Shown here piece by piece: positions 12,271 to 23,403 of a stretch of DNA of 64,000 bases. Positions within the stretch are counted from its first letter, which is position 1. The number at the start of each line of letters is the position of its first letter. Position numbers and translations under genes: made by a program. The stretch comes from Lepidurus packardi (taxonomy: Eukaryota; Arthropoda; Branchiopoda; Notostraca; Triopsidae): assembly GCA_023053545.1 (NCBI GenBank), contig JAKZAN010000005.1, positions 9,610,001 through 9,674,000 of the forward strand. The letters run 5' to 3'. Under the pieces are notes generated by a model. It was not told where the DNA came from. It saw only the letters and a list, made by a program, of their open reading frames with translations, and ran no database searches.

Positions 12271-15027
12271 TTCCGTACTCGTCCCCGATTTCTTTGCGCA
12301 TGTATTGAGCGACGGTGTACTGAGGATCCTTGCCTATTTCATATGAATTGTAGTTGAGTCGTTCTTCTTTCAAGACTACTACCAAGGAACTCATGGTTAA
12401 GTAGCATGTTTTTTCGCCAGTCACTTCTTTGTATGCGTTGGATTCGTACATCAACTTTGCTTTCTTCCAAGAATTACTATTTGGGAGAAAACCAATTTTT
12501 TACGATTCATTTATATATTTGTAAAACTAAATTTGGTAAACGTTATGTTACTTTTTCATGAAAGTAGTGATAGTTCTGGAGTAACCCAGAAAAGTGTAGC
12601 CAGTACGGGTCAACAGAAAGTATTCCGAAGCATTGGTGGACTTATCTTCCGCGAAATCTTTGGTCAATCCTCCAGCCGTGATCAACGGAAGGTTCCAGAA
12701 TCGAACTAAACGCGCTACTGGAGCTGAAATAGAGAAAAAGAAATATAATATAATCGACGTATATATTAGCTTAGTTTTATTCCCCTCAGGCTTTAAGCAA
12801 TCTTTCGTACGACAACCTACATAGCAAAACACTCCATACAATATGCTAAACAAAATCCCCAAGCGTATGTTTTTTTACGAACTATAAACGTACGTAATAA
12901 AGAAAAAAAAATGTGAACACGATTGATTCCGTACAGTCCTTACAAGAAAAACTTTGTTCAGTTATTTAAATAAATTACCAATTGAGTGTGTACCTTCCTT
13001 AGCCAATCTTTTTCATAAGGAACTTGTCAAAGCCCTTGAAATATGAAGGAGGGCATGGAACATTCGTTTAATTTGAAAGAGTAAGCTCCTCTTGATTCAA
13101 TACTTCTTTGAAATCTTCATATGGTGATTTTGTATCAGAGTAGAATTGTTTTTACTGTGTCTTTTGGACTAAGCTATTCCCTACACTAGTTAATCTCTTA
13201 CCCTTGAAATTCAGTAAACGACTCTTAATTCGTTTTGTGACCTAGATAAATTCAAGAAAGAGAAAGAAATGAGGCCTGATTAAGTGGTTAATTGAAAAAA
13301 AAACGGTCGTTTAGAATGAAACTGAATGAGAAGAGACGCAGGTGGTGGTGGGAATGGTCAGTGTCTTATCCATTGGCACCCAATTTTTCTTCTTATCTTC
13401 TGTTTTGTTTTCACTTTCATCTCCGTTCTATGCCTAACTGAAAGGGTCTGGATAGTATCGGAACGTAATTACTGTATTCTACGTGGACGAACGCAGTTCT
13501 TCAGCTTCGAGAGTTATTTTCACGCTGAAATTATGCAAGACTTTTGATTTATAACTCAAAAGATTAAAAGTAACATGCGCTGAGAAGTTGATAAGGTATT
13601 TGTTTTACCGTTTTCCTGTGAGTTAATCTGTTTGCTTTGCTTTTTAGGGTGAGAACAAAATGAAAAAAATCGGGTTTTATCGTCGGTATTTGGCAGACAA
13701 AGGAAAGCGAAAGGCTCATAAAAAGGAATATGTCTGTCAAATCCGACCGCATCGTCTGCTCTACTCCAGCCCCTTCGCAACTTGTTCATTAAAAATCAAG
13801 GAGCTGTCAAGATTAACGAACACATCACCCTTCGTTCGTCCCCTTTTGCGTCAACAGCCGAAAGTTCCGATATATGTAAAGTTGTCTCCATTCGGGACAA
13901 AGAAATGCGTATTCCCTATGGAAGTTCTTTCCCAAACATCCTAAATACTCATAGTAATAAAACATACCCCCAACCCCCTGAACATGCCCAAGGCGGTCCT
14001 AACTACTTTTGCCGTTTCCACGATTTTATTTCTGTTTTCGTATCGTCATAGCATTTCTATTGCTGCCATTTTGTATCGCATTTCTATCGTTACTGTCATG
14101 TTTCATTGTTTCAATTAACGTTATATTTTTAGCATTGCATTTCTATTGTTTCCAACGTATTTCTTTGGAGCTTCTATTGCTTCGGCCGTATTTCTATCAC
14201 TCTTCCAATTCTTCTGTACGACGATGCAATCATTTATAGGTTCCTTCTAGACCACTCATTGATTTTTATTAGAACACTTCAAAAGTCAGTATTCTACTAT
14301 TTCTTTCCAATTTCAAGTTTTTATAAGTAATGTAATTGTTTAACTGCCTAGAAAAACGTTTCAGCTTAGTTCTATTATTTCGGCGTGATTTAATCTAACT
14401 GGCTGTAGGAAGCGGGTTTTTTCATGGTATTGATAGCAATAAACTCCAGTAACCTCCGGTTCCGGTGTGATGGAAGAAAGGATATTACTGATTGTTACGA
14501 CCGCTCGGCTCGTCAAACTTCTCCGAGATAAGCCAATAAATAAGAAAATACCCATCATCACACCCTCTATGGGTAATTTATTCTTGACGTGTGGTATTGT
14601 TACCTAAGGCGTATTCACAAGTCGGTCCAACGAAAACATGGGCCGCATCTTCTTTATACGCCTCGACGGCTTGTGCTGGCGCGTAGCTATTGGAACATTG
14701 GGAGTCGCGGTAAGTAACATGGATTGCATGTCCCGGCAAGATGCCTTGCTCTCGGATTTTCATCACCGCTAATTGAATGCCTGGTGCCACTTTGTAAAAT
14801 GAAGGTAAATAATACGGGTCTTGCGGTATGATGAGGTAAATATTCAAGTCGGCCAACTGATCTTGGATTAAAGGTTGGCTAATTATACGCAATCCACCCG
14901 AGACTTTGTGCTGTTGGTGTCGAATTTTGTTGGGTAATTTGGGCCAGATTTCACTCACATTCACACTGGATTGAGCACACACCATGTGCAGAAATACCAA
15001 CAGGAGGGCGTAGAAATATTTGTACAT
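12271..15027 (-). CDS. Partial second ANF-receptor ligand-binding module (three exons)
   Basis: Exons 15027-14604, 12723-12552 and 12476-12271 join in phase (1, 2, 1). They encode a signal peptide (starts MYKYFYALLLVFLHMVCAQS), then the membrane-distal half of a natriuretic-peptide-receptor ligand-binding domain. YRDSQCS and GP[TV]CEY are shared with the downstream receptor, and APVAR follows GPTCEYAL exactly as APVARY follows GPVCEYVI. Sequence identity to the neighbour is otherwise modest. The third exon ends phase 1 after an A, at the same homologous site and phase as exon 2 of the full receptor (7406). I found no membrane helix, kinase-like or cyclase exons between 12270 and 9264. It may be an alternative 5' module spliced to receptor exon 3 (7163), a secreted decoy, or a truncated duplicate. 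The open frames, clean splice sites and signal peptide argue against an old pseudogene. The exons are well supported; their fate is inference. Confidence 0.8.
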
Positions 15028-16275
15028 GTTTTCGTAAGGGATTCGTAGTGGAAATTAACAGTCCAGTTTAACTTGTAGCCGGGGGCGAATGCGGCGACAG
15101 GGTAACGCCTACAGCCACGTGTTGCGTTGAGCGCGAGACAGAAGGAAGTGGTAGCTCTGTGTATATTTCTGCTGGAGGACGTTAAGCAGAGTTGACGCAC
15201 AAGTTTACACTCTTTCGAGTTTTACAAAAAGGGCCTCTGAGAGAGCAAGCGCCGTGTGTTTTGGCTTCTGAAGCGCTTTTGCTTTGCCTCCAGACCATCT
15301 CCACGCGAGATTTACGGTACAGGTGTTTGCACACTTGAGCTTTTTATCGTTTTCGCAGCCAAAATTAACACCGCACTTTATTAAGAATTTTTCTTTCGAA
15401 TGATAAGCGAGTTTGCGAGTTCCCAGCTACTATTTTATCTCCCTTTTTTTCTCTTTTATTTTTAGGATGAACATGGTTTTGATTGACCAATGGTTGACAG
15501 GGGTTGATGGATGGGTATTCGGAGACCGTAAAGTAAGACGAGTACGAGAAAGAGTGGGTAAGCAGAATTTCTTGTTCGGGTGGTTTATGAACTGGAGACG
15601 CCTAGATGGTGTTAACCATGGTGTTAAGCTTTACCTTTCTGGAAGCGTTTGTCAAGGAAGAAAAAAGACAATTGAATCGCAAGTAGATTTGAACTTGACC
15701 GATGGGAAGTTAGGGCCTATACTGACGTGGATTATTGGGAATTTCGTCCTCGCGTTGTCTGGGTGACAATATTTGACAATCTATGTTATCGATTTTTCCC
15801 ATAGCTGGGCAAATACACAGACTTTTTGTGTTATTCGAGCTCCCAAACTTGTTTTTTTTTAGTCTGGCCGAATTATTTAAAGGTATTTATTTTGAACCCG
15901 CGCGCGCTTTTTGATTAACCTGCATGGCAGTTCGTAGCACACAGTCCGAAATCCGAACCGCGAATTGTAGGTTAGGAACGTCTGGGGTGTGTCGGTAAAC
16001 AGTGATTTTCTTATGCGGGATTTCGTAATTTGACGAGTTAATTATACTTAAATAGGAAACAAGTACGTTAAGTCAACTGATCTTTCATCAAACTAGTTAT
16101 AAATAAGACCAAAACTCTGTAACTACGTGTATTTTTTCGTAATTTTGGCCCCCCAAACCAACTGTTTTTCCAATATGTTTTCGATTTTGATTTCCAGGGA
16201 AGTTACTAAATTATTTATTATTGATTGGGACTAATTTAATGGCTATTTTTCATGTCTTGATGAAGGTAAACCATC
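15028..16275. other. Divergent intergenic region
   Basis: Separates the minus-strand receptor module from the plus-strand dynein gene, so it should carry both promoters and 5' untranslated exons. A plus-strand open frame at 15413-15766 matches nothing I recognise, has no clear start context and is treated as chance. Confidence 0.45.
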
Positions 16276-19200
16276 ATGGCTGACCGTAAGGCCGAATTGG
16301 AGCGCAAGAAAGCTAAACTGCAGGCTATGCGCGAAGAAAAAGAGAAACGCCGACGGGAGAAGGAGTTGAAAGAATCCGAAGAAGCTCAACCTTCTCAACG
16401 TAGTCGGGATCAGCGCACTGAAATCGACGAGATGCTATCCTCTTTGGGTGTTGCTCCAGTCAATGGTATCAAACAAAAATCCCTTCCATAAAAAAATAGC
16501 GTAAAAATAATTCGTTTATTTCTCGCCAGAAGTTATGTCCAGTCTCTCAAGCGTCTCATCCCTTCCCGCTGAGCAAAGCGCCAATTCTACCCCTGACCAA
16601 AGCTTACAGCCCACTTTCTCCCCCTCACCCCCTCGCCGGGGCAGGTATTTGACGACATTCTTCCCCAAAATGCCTCACAATCTTGAAACTTTCTTGAAAT
16701 CCTTAGGAAAAAGGCGACGTTAGTAGCTGTCAGCGTTCAAGCGACCGATATTCCTCCCAAAGAACTCGTAACTTACTGCAAGCAGACCCAAACCAACCAA
16801 TCCACACCTGAAAGGGGAGGTGAGTTCAACCTCCAACATTTTCCTCTTTTTTTGTATTTTTATTCGTAGAGTTAACGAATATCAGGGCAAGCCCACCAAG
16901 AATTCACTCTCAATTCACTGTATTTTTCATGTATAAGGCCAAAAGAAAAAAAAGGGCTATAATTTTCTCATGTTTTCACTTGCTCACAAAAGCACTTTGT
17001 TCGGCTTCCGGCTAACCAACGTCTTCTACTAACCATTTTGTGTGTGTTCCGTGGCTAATCCTTTTTGTGTTTCTGCTGCCGCATCTGCCCTAAAGGCTAT
17101 TACCACGACTGGTGGAGGCCCAGGAAAGGTGCGTCCCAATTTCCCTCCACACAAAAAAGAATCCTTGTTTTCATACTTCCCAGTATACCACCCAAAAGTA
17201 AACCACGCCCTCCCCCTTTCTAAACTTTGCTGCACCAACGTTTCGTTTCCCCGAACTTGTAAATTTTCACTTTTTTCTTGGTTTTCTTCAAAAATTTCAA
17301 AAATTTTATTACAAAACTGGGCACCTTCACCGTTAAGCTTGCGTTGTCCATGGTCCACTAACTATGATTTTTGTTTTTCTGTTTTGTTTTATGTGACTGT
17401 AGCCCATCCCGTCGATTACTACGGTAAGTCACTCACACCACTTATTTCCTTTTCTTGCATTGAAATCCTTTTCCTTGCCACTTTTTGTAATTGAGGCTTT
17501 TAAATTGGATTGCCCGGATTCAGAATATTTTTGAATTTTTTTTACTCAAGAAAAAACTCCAAAAATGAGCGACTGAAAGGTTCAGATATTTATTTTAAGT
17601 GGCAGGCCTTTCGTGTGTGTCATGCTGCACGCCTGGGGCTATGAGACATACCCCTAAGCCACGCCTACCACCCTTGAACCCTTTCATTGACTTTCTGCCA
17701 TTAGACATCTAAAGGCTGTATGCATCTCTAGCCACGCCCACTCTTTCATTCTCATTAGCACACGAGGGGAAGATTTTAGTACGGTGATATGTTTTAATTT
17801 GACTACATTGCACTTAAATTTTGACTTGTAAAACACTCATTGTAAACGGCATGCTCTTTAATTGACGTAGGGATAGGAAACGCATTTTTTTGCAAATATT
17901 TCGGTTCGGGGAACACTTTCAGTTTTTAGAGTATTACAAGAAAAAGACAATCTTAAAAAGTTCAAATTCCCACACGTGTGCAAAACTGATGGCTCTTTTG
18001 TGGTTTTCTTCTGGCTGTCAGACGAGTACAATCTGAACCCGGGCTTAGAGTGGGATGATGAGTTTACAGGTAGGTCCCTTCCTCTCCGACATGCTCCCTT
18101 TTTCCACCTTATACGCCCCCCCCCCCCCCCATTGGACCATTGTGGGAACATCTTTTATGTTTAACTCCCGCCCCAAACCTGCTCTCTGCTTTGCAAACAT
18201 CTTAACCTTATTATATTTTTTGAGGGGGAATTCCTGAACCTGAACCTTTTAGCTTCTATTCTTTTCGTAGCTCAATTTTTAGCGACAAGTTTATTCCGAG
18301 TTATCCTCTATTCAGTCTTCGTCTGGTGAAAAGTTTCTTGCCTTCGCTTGAATACTGGTAAAGTGACGCCAAATAACTATTTTTCTTGCTTTTCTTTTGT
18401 TCTGTCGCTGGTAACTGCTTCCAAATACCTCTTTACAGCCGTTGTTAAGTTTAAGTGGCTAAAGAGTCGTTTTAAGGCCACGGTGTACTGCAAGTAGTTG
18501 ATAAATTCTGTCAACAGATGGCATCGATGTCATAATTTCTCAATGTCTATTTCATAAACTTTAAACAAGATATTAAAAGAAACATAAAGAGATAATTTAA
18601 ACATTCTTTTTAAAAAACATAATAAGAAAATCCATTGAACTGGGTTCATTTCTTGTATGATTTGTGTAACATTTTCATAAATTGGAACTGTACAAAATTA
18701 TGGAAGAAAAATATTAACAGAAACGAACCCGCTTCTATAGTCAAATACGTCATATACATCAATACACCATACTATACTAAAGACACATACATGCATTACT
18801 GTCACAACACAATGTTATTGTATTGCATAACAATGAGAATTTTGAATCCGTTTTGTCATGCTGTAGCGCCATAAGGGGTTCTGGTACACCGTGGCCTTAA
18901 ACTACTACTATCACATTAAGCTGTTGCGACTGTTGATCAATTGATTTCCGATACAAAAGCAAGCGAACGATTCTCTTAGGTGTCAAAGCAATATTCTTAT
19001 TAATCCTTCGTGTAGCGTATATATCGATACATTCCACTAAATATCGATTAGACGACAAATATTTACAAGCTTTTTTTGGTGAAAACTTGGAATTTTTAGA
19101 AGAAAAACATGTTTTCTGGTGTCATTTTGTCTTTGGAAGTTCGATCAAGTTCAGAGATTTTGTAAAGCATGTCTGCCTCAGGGCTGTAAAGTGTAGAAAA

Positions 19201-21852
19201 ACCTTTAAATGTTTCCTCATGAAAGTTTATTTTTAGCGAAAATCAAAATGTAGGCGACGTGCGTGCAGCATGAATTTTTGTTGTTTATATCGTTTCGTTT
19301 GGGTTGCGAATGTTGAGTGTAAATGAGTTTGCGTTTCTGGTTGTGCTTGCGTTGTTGGTTGGCCGCGTTATTCACCCATTAGTACTTACCTATGACCGGT
19401 CGGAAGAGGAGGACAGTTCCTTACCGCCTTTGGATGGCCTATTGCCGCGCCGAAGCCATGTTCTGCCCCCAGGCATACTCCCCCATGGAATGCCGCAGGC
19501 CAAAGATATCCAGCCCGCCCTCACTGCCGTCGAAGAAGCCGCTAAACATCAAGAAGCAAACCAACAAGCAGGTAAAAGTTCATAACTACATATTTAAAAA
19601 AGAAATATCTTTAAATTCTTAATATTTATTATATAATACTTATCGAAATCTTTCATATTTTCCCTGATTTAGTGCGCGAACTCAGCGAAGAAGAAAAACA
19701 AATGATTGTGCTCTCCCAAGAATTCCACAAGTTCTTCGACTCTAGTACTCGGATCATCGAACGAGCGTTGTCTGAAAATGTGGATTTGTTTGTGGATTAC
19801 ACAGGCGCGGCTGAATCAGATGATAATATGTAAAGACTACTATTAATTTCCGTTTTAGAAAACCCATTAAATGTATTCTGTTTCATGTATTTCCGCAGGG
19901 ACGATAAATCCGGAATGAAAGTCTCACTGAATCGCGTATTTTACGACGAACGTTGGTCGCGACATCGCTGTGTCATGTGTTTGGATTGGTCTCCCCAGTT
20001 CCCGGAGCTTTTAGCAGCAGGCTACCATAACAACGAGGAAAGTCCGCATGATCCTGACGGCGTGGTGCTGGTCTGGAATACGAAATTCAAAAAAACAACT
20101 CCGGAGTACGTGTTCCACTGCCAATCGCCTGTCACTTCTGTCGCTTTTGCTCGTTTTCACCCGAACTTGCTTGTTGGTGGAACCTATTCGGGTCAAGTCG
20201 TTCTTTGGGACAACCGCAGCCCCAAACGCACTCCTGTTCAACGCAGTCCGTTGTCTGCAACTTCTCACACAGTAAAAACATAATTTTTGCATTTCGCTTT
20301 AAGAACATTTACCAATTTACGGTTTTATTTCCAGCATCCTGTCTTTTGCTTGAGTGTAGTGGGCACACCCAATGCTCACAGCTTGGTTTCGGTCTCGACG
20401 GACGGGAAAATGTGTGCCTGGTCCTTGGATATGCTTGCCATGCCACAAGACGCGCTAGAATTGCAGCATCGCCAAGGACGAGCAGTGGCTGCTACTTGCA
20501 TGGCGTTTCCTCAGCCCCAGGCAGACATCTCGAGCTTCTTATTAGGCTCTGAAGAGGGCAATGTTTACTCAGTTTCGAGGCACAGTTCGCGAGCTGGAGT
20601 GGTTGAAACGTACGAAGGACATACCGCGCCAGTCACCGCCCTCAACTGCCATTCCAGTTATGGTTCCTTGGACTTTTCACATCTCTTTGTCACCTCTTCC
20701 CTTGATTGGACAGTGAAATTATGGAGTCTTAAAGTAAGAAACAGGAAAAACATGAGCTGCGTTTGTTTTGACAAAAGTTTAGGCCTACTTAAAAGTCTAC
20801 AAGACTTTGCCCTTATAAGCGTTCGAGATAAGTAGATTTCCATAGACTTCGGGCTTATAAGCGTTTTCTTTAGCTAGTCGACCTAGACCTTGAAAGTCGA
20901 CTTTTAGTTTTGGTCTCAAGTAAGGCAAGTCTATAGCAAGCACTCTTGTGCCCAGACTTAAACTTACCCCACCCCTTGTTTATTATCTCCTTTGTTGGTA
21001 TCGAACAATTCGTATATTGCTTTTGTTTATGTTCTACAAGCACCGCCCCATGGGTGGAGCAATTGTAAACTTTTGCTTGTAAGCGTTCGTTTTGACTCGA
21101 TACTTTCCAAGTCGATTTCTGTAAACTTTCAAAGTTTAGGCTAAACGAACGCTTATAAGCGTAAGTCAAGGAAGTCTGGAGTTTAAGTCGAAGGTGCAAA
21201 ACGAATGCGGCTATAATATCTTTATGCACAAATTTAATTAATGTTTGTATTTCTCTTAAAATTAGGAAAACAAGCCACTCTATTCTTTTGAAGATAATGG
21301 AGATTACGTTTATGACGTGGCATGGTCACCAGTACATCCTGCAGTATTTGCGACCGTGGACGGTACTGGCCGCTTGGATATTTGGAATCTTAACCAAGAT
21401 ACAGAGGTTTAATGAAAAAACAGTAGAAAAGTGTGGGTTTTAATCGAGTTTTGGAACAGGAGCCCACAGCGAGTGTGGTTTTGGAGGGAAGTCCAGCGTT
21501 GAATCGCGTTTCTTGGACCCAGTCAGGATTACACTTGACTGTAGGTGACGATGAGGGCAAAATCTGGGTTTACGACGTGGGAGAAGCATTGGCTTTGCCG
21601 AGAGCGGATGAATGGACGAACTTCGCCCACACTTTGCACGAATTAAAGCAAACGCAGCTAGATCAGGACATGGATCGGATGAATATGATGGGATTGGGAG
21701 TGAAAACCGATGCGGTACTCTCGTCTATGGCGCCTGGCGTTGCGAGGGTCAAATCCGAATCTGGTTTATCTCCTATAGCGCCTAGCACTTCTCTTTCTCC
21801 CAATAATAGTCTTAACAGCTTGTCTTCTTTAGCCAACACGCCGTCTCGTTAA
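16276..21852 (+). CDS. Cytoplasmic dynein 1 intermediate chain
   Basis: Scaffold subunit of the dynein-1 motor: the N-terminus binds dynactin p150 and light chains, and the WD40 propeller binds the heavy chain. Exons 16276-16465, 16530-16644, 16707-16819, optional 17403-17423 and 18022-18069, then 19383-19571, 19673-19829, 19899-20271, 20335-20733, 21266-21406, 21460-21852 all join in phase, giving 689 residues without and 712 with the cassettes. The protein starts [20 protein letters not shown], the charged coiled coil of the family. A light-chain-binding stretch (VTYCKQTQT) follows. The LPPG-L-HG-P--KD-PA segment resembles the insect chain. WD repeats begin near [11 protein letters not shown], with SEEGNVYS and [10 protein letters not shown]. 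The C-terminal tail after the last blade is longer than I expect and is rich in Ser, Pro and Asn. Only 86 bp separate its stop from the convergent SETD9 stop. Confidence 0.96.
17403..17423 (+). CDS. Candidate 21-nt cassette microexon of the dynein intermediate chain
   Basis: Preceded by a GACTGTAG acceptor and followed by a GTAAGT donor. Phase 1 on both sides, so it can be included or skipped without a frame change. Encodes AHPVDYY when joined to the exon ending 16819. It sits just downstream of the light-chain-binding segment, where animal intermediate chains are commonly alternatively spliced. Confidence 0.55.
18022..18069 (+). CDS. Candidate 48-nt cassette exon of the dynein intermediate chain
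   Basis: Bounded by GCTGTCAG and GTAGGT, phase 1 on both sides. Encodes [16 protein letters not shown], an acidic, aromatic peptide that looks coding rather than random. Compatible with the microexon at 17403 in front and the constitutive exon at 19383 behind. Confidence 0.65.
18472..18900. mobile_element. MITE-like element with TTAA flanks
   Basis: GGCCACGGTGTAC at 18476-18488 and its exact inverse at 18884-18896 bound a 421-bp AT-rich segment, with TTAA immediately outside both ends (18472-18475 and 18897-18900). TTAA duplication is the signature of piggyBac-type transposition. There is no transposase frame inside, so it would be non-autonomous. It lies in the dynein intron between the 48-nt cassette and the exon at 19383. 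Confidence 0.65.
20812..21159. repeat. Inverted repeat in a dynein intron
   Basis: CTTATAAGCGTTCG at 20812-20825 is exactly inverted at 21146-21159, and related TTATAAGCG and AAGTCGA words recur between them. The whole lies in the intron 20734-21265. It could be a decayed short transposon, but no flanking duplication was identified. Confidence 0.45.
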
Positions 21853-21938
21853 GGAAAGGATTCTTCTTTTTTTTGCTTTATTTATGTCTTTATTTGAAAC
21901 GTTAAAGCAAAGGATTGTTAATGAAAAGAAATTTGGAT

Positions 21939-23212
21939 TCATTTTGAAACTTGCATTGAAGCTTGGCTAGGCACTATAGTTAAATAACTAGAAAATAATT
22001 CTTCGCCGGCAGAAATATCCCGCAATGCTATTAAGGCAACTATCCGCAAAGGCGGCAAGTGTTCGCAGGTTGTATTGGCACTGTAATAAATATTGGGAAG
22101 GAACTTCCATAACTGAATTGGAAGTTGACTAATTTCGTATTCTTCGTAAGTGACATTGCAAGGAAGACCTAGTTAAATTGACAAATTTAGACAATTAAAA
22201 CCACGACGAAAATTCTGTTTTATGTCTTGTGGTTTTACTTGAGGTTTCATTGTTAACTACTTGGCCGATATTGAGCGGATTGACGGGGTAAGGGGTCAAC
22301 CATGTTAAATCGGCCATTAAATGAGGACCAATCCGATCGCGATAAACACAGGATTCATAGATTGATTTCGAGATTAAGCGGTGATGTCCATCGATATGGA
22401 CTCCGTCCACGCATCGAAATAAATACGGATTAGCCAACGACTGGATTAGCAAAGGCTCAAAGCGACGGTAAACCGTCCCTATACAAATACGTAAAATTTA
22501 GATGCAAAGGCGCTCGTTTGTGCAAAGATGCTAGATTATCATACCAGGGTATAGAGCAGCTAAAGAACCTTTTTTGATATGTCCTTGAGTTACAAATACT
22601 CCATATCCTGCTTTGGTTATGCTGCTTGGCTTTTTATCAATTACAAAGCCTAACGTGTTTAGCATGACCTTCAAATGACTATTCAAATCAATATCTAAGG
22701 ATACTGATTGCGCTTTTAAATTCAAAATATTACTTCTAAGCTCATTTTGTGTTTATCTGAAGGAGGGATTTGAGGTAGTCTGATAACCGTTGTCGCTTCT
22801 AAAGCGTTTAAAAGTGTAGTCAAATCATGGAAGACTTTTTGTTCAACGATCTCGGGGTCTCCCAAGGAAAGGAACTGGTTTGGCTTCGACCTGTTTAAGA
22901 TGGAAATAAGTAAACAGCCTCAACATTATTAAAATTGAGTTTGCTCGACCACGTCGGTCTGCCATAGTCTACCCGTAGAGATAAAAAACGGTACAAACGC
23001 ATTTATTCTGGGCATGGGCTCAAGGACAAGTTTATCTAGAGCGCTAAAAAATTCAGGAGGTGGGACTAAAGCTAATTAATAAAACTAAACGGATCTTGTT
23101 CATTAAGCGAAACTTGCGTTTACTTTTTGTCGAAGTTTAGGACGAGCCAGGGTAGAAAACGGTGCTTGTAATTATCCCATTTCGTACTAATAAAGGAAAA
23201 CAATTTACGCAT
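21939..23212 (-). CDS. SETD9: SET domain-containing protein 9 homologue
   Basis: Putative protein methyltransferase; substrate unknown to me. Exons 23212-23124, 22890-22788, 22740-22545, 22478-22239, 22168-21939 join in phase to 285 residues, close to the family size. Family marks are an N-terminal basic-aromatic segment (KWDNYKHRFLPWLVLNF), GYGVFVTQGHIKKGSLAALY at the SET start, FRCVDGVHIDG, YRDRIGP, NPLNIGQVVNN and GEELFSSYLTI near the end. The start at 23212 was chosen because it gives the usual short N-terminus, although the frame stays open upstream to 23374. The intron 22787-22741 is only 47 bp. The conserved NN of VNN is kept, but the following residues are divergent. Head-to-head with PNPLA8 and tail-to-tail with the dynein gene. 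Confidence 0.9.
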
Positions 23213-23403
23213 CCTGGCTACATAAACATGCTTCTTTGTGCATAAATTAAAACAAGGAGGCGCGTCTGCGTTGACGTCACAGAAATGAAACGCATGTGCA
23301 TGTTGCCATAACATCGTACGATGGTCAGACGACTGCCAGCCTTGGCCTTGATTCCCATTCAGTGGCTGAGGCAAGGAAATTTGAAAGTGTTTTAGTTGCC
23401 ATA
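23213..23403. promoter_or_regulatory. Short bidirectional promoter, SETD9 / PNPLA8
   Basis: Only 191 bp separate the two divergent start codons, so both promoters and both 5' untranslated regions must fit here or overlap the neighbouring exons. A TGACGTCA palindrome (CRE-like) lies at 23272-23279. No clear TATA box. Confidence 0.6.

Noticed and set aside
15413-15766. 117-residue plus-strand open frame
   Set aside because: No recognisable domain, no splice partners and an unconvincing start; lies in a divergent promoter region.
17087-17129. Third possible cassette exon of the dynein gene ending AGGAAAG|GTGCGT
   Set aside because: In the phase required by its neighbours it encodes a peptide rich in Trp, Arg and His with no family resemblance; the acceptor is poor.
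18635-18874. 79-residue plus-strand open frame
   Set aside because: Falls inside the TTAA-flanked element, AT-rich and without any domain.
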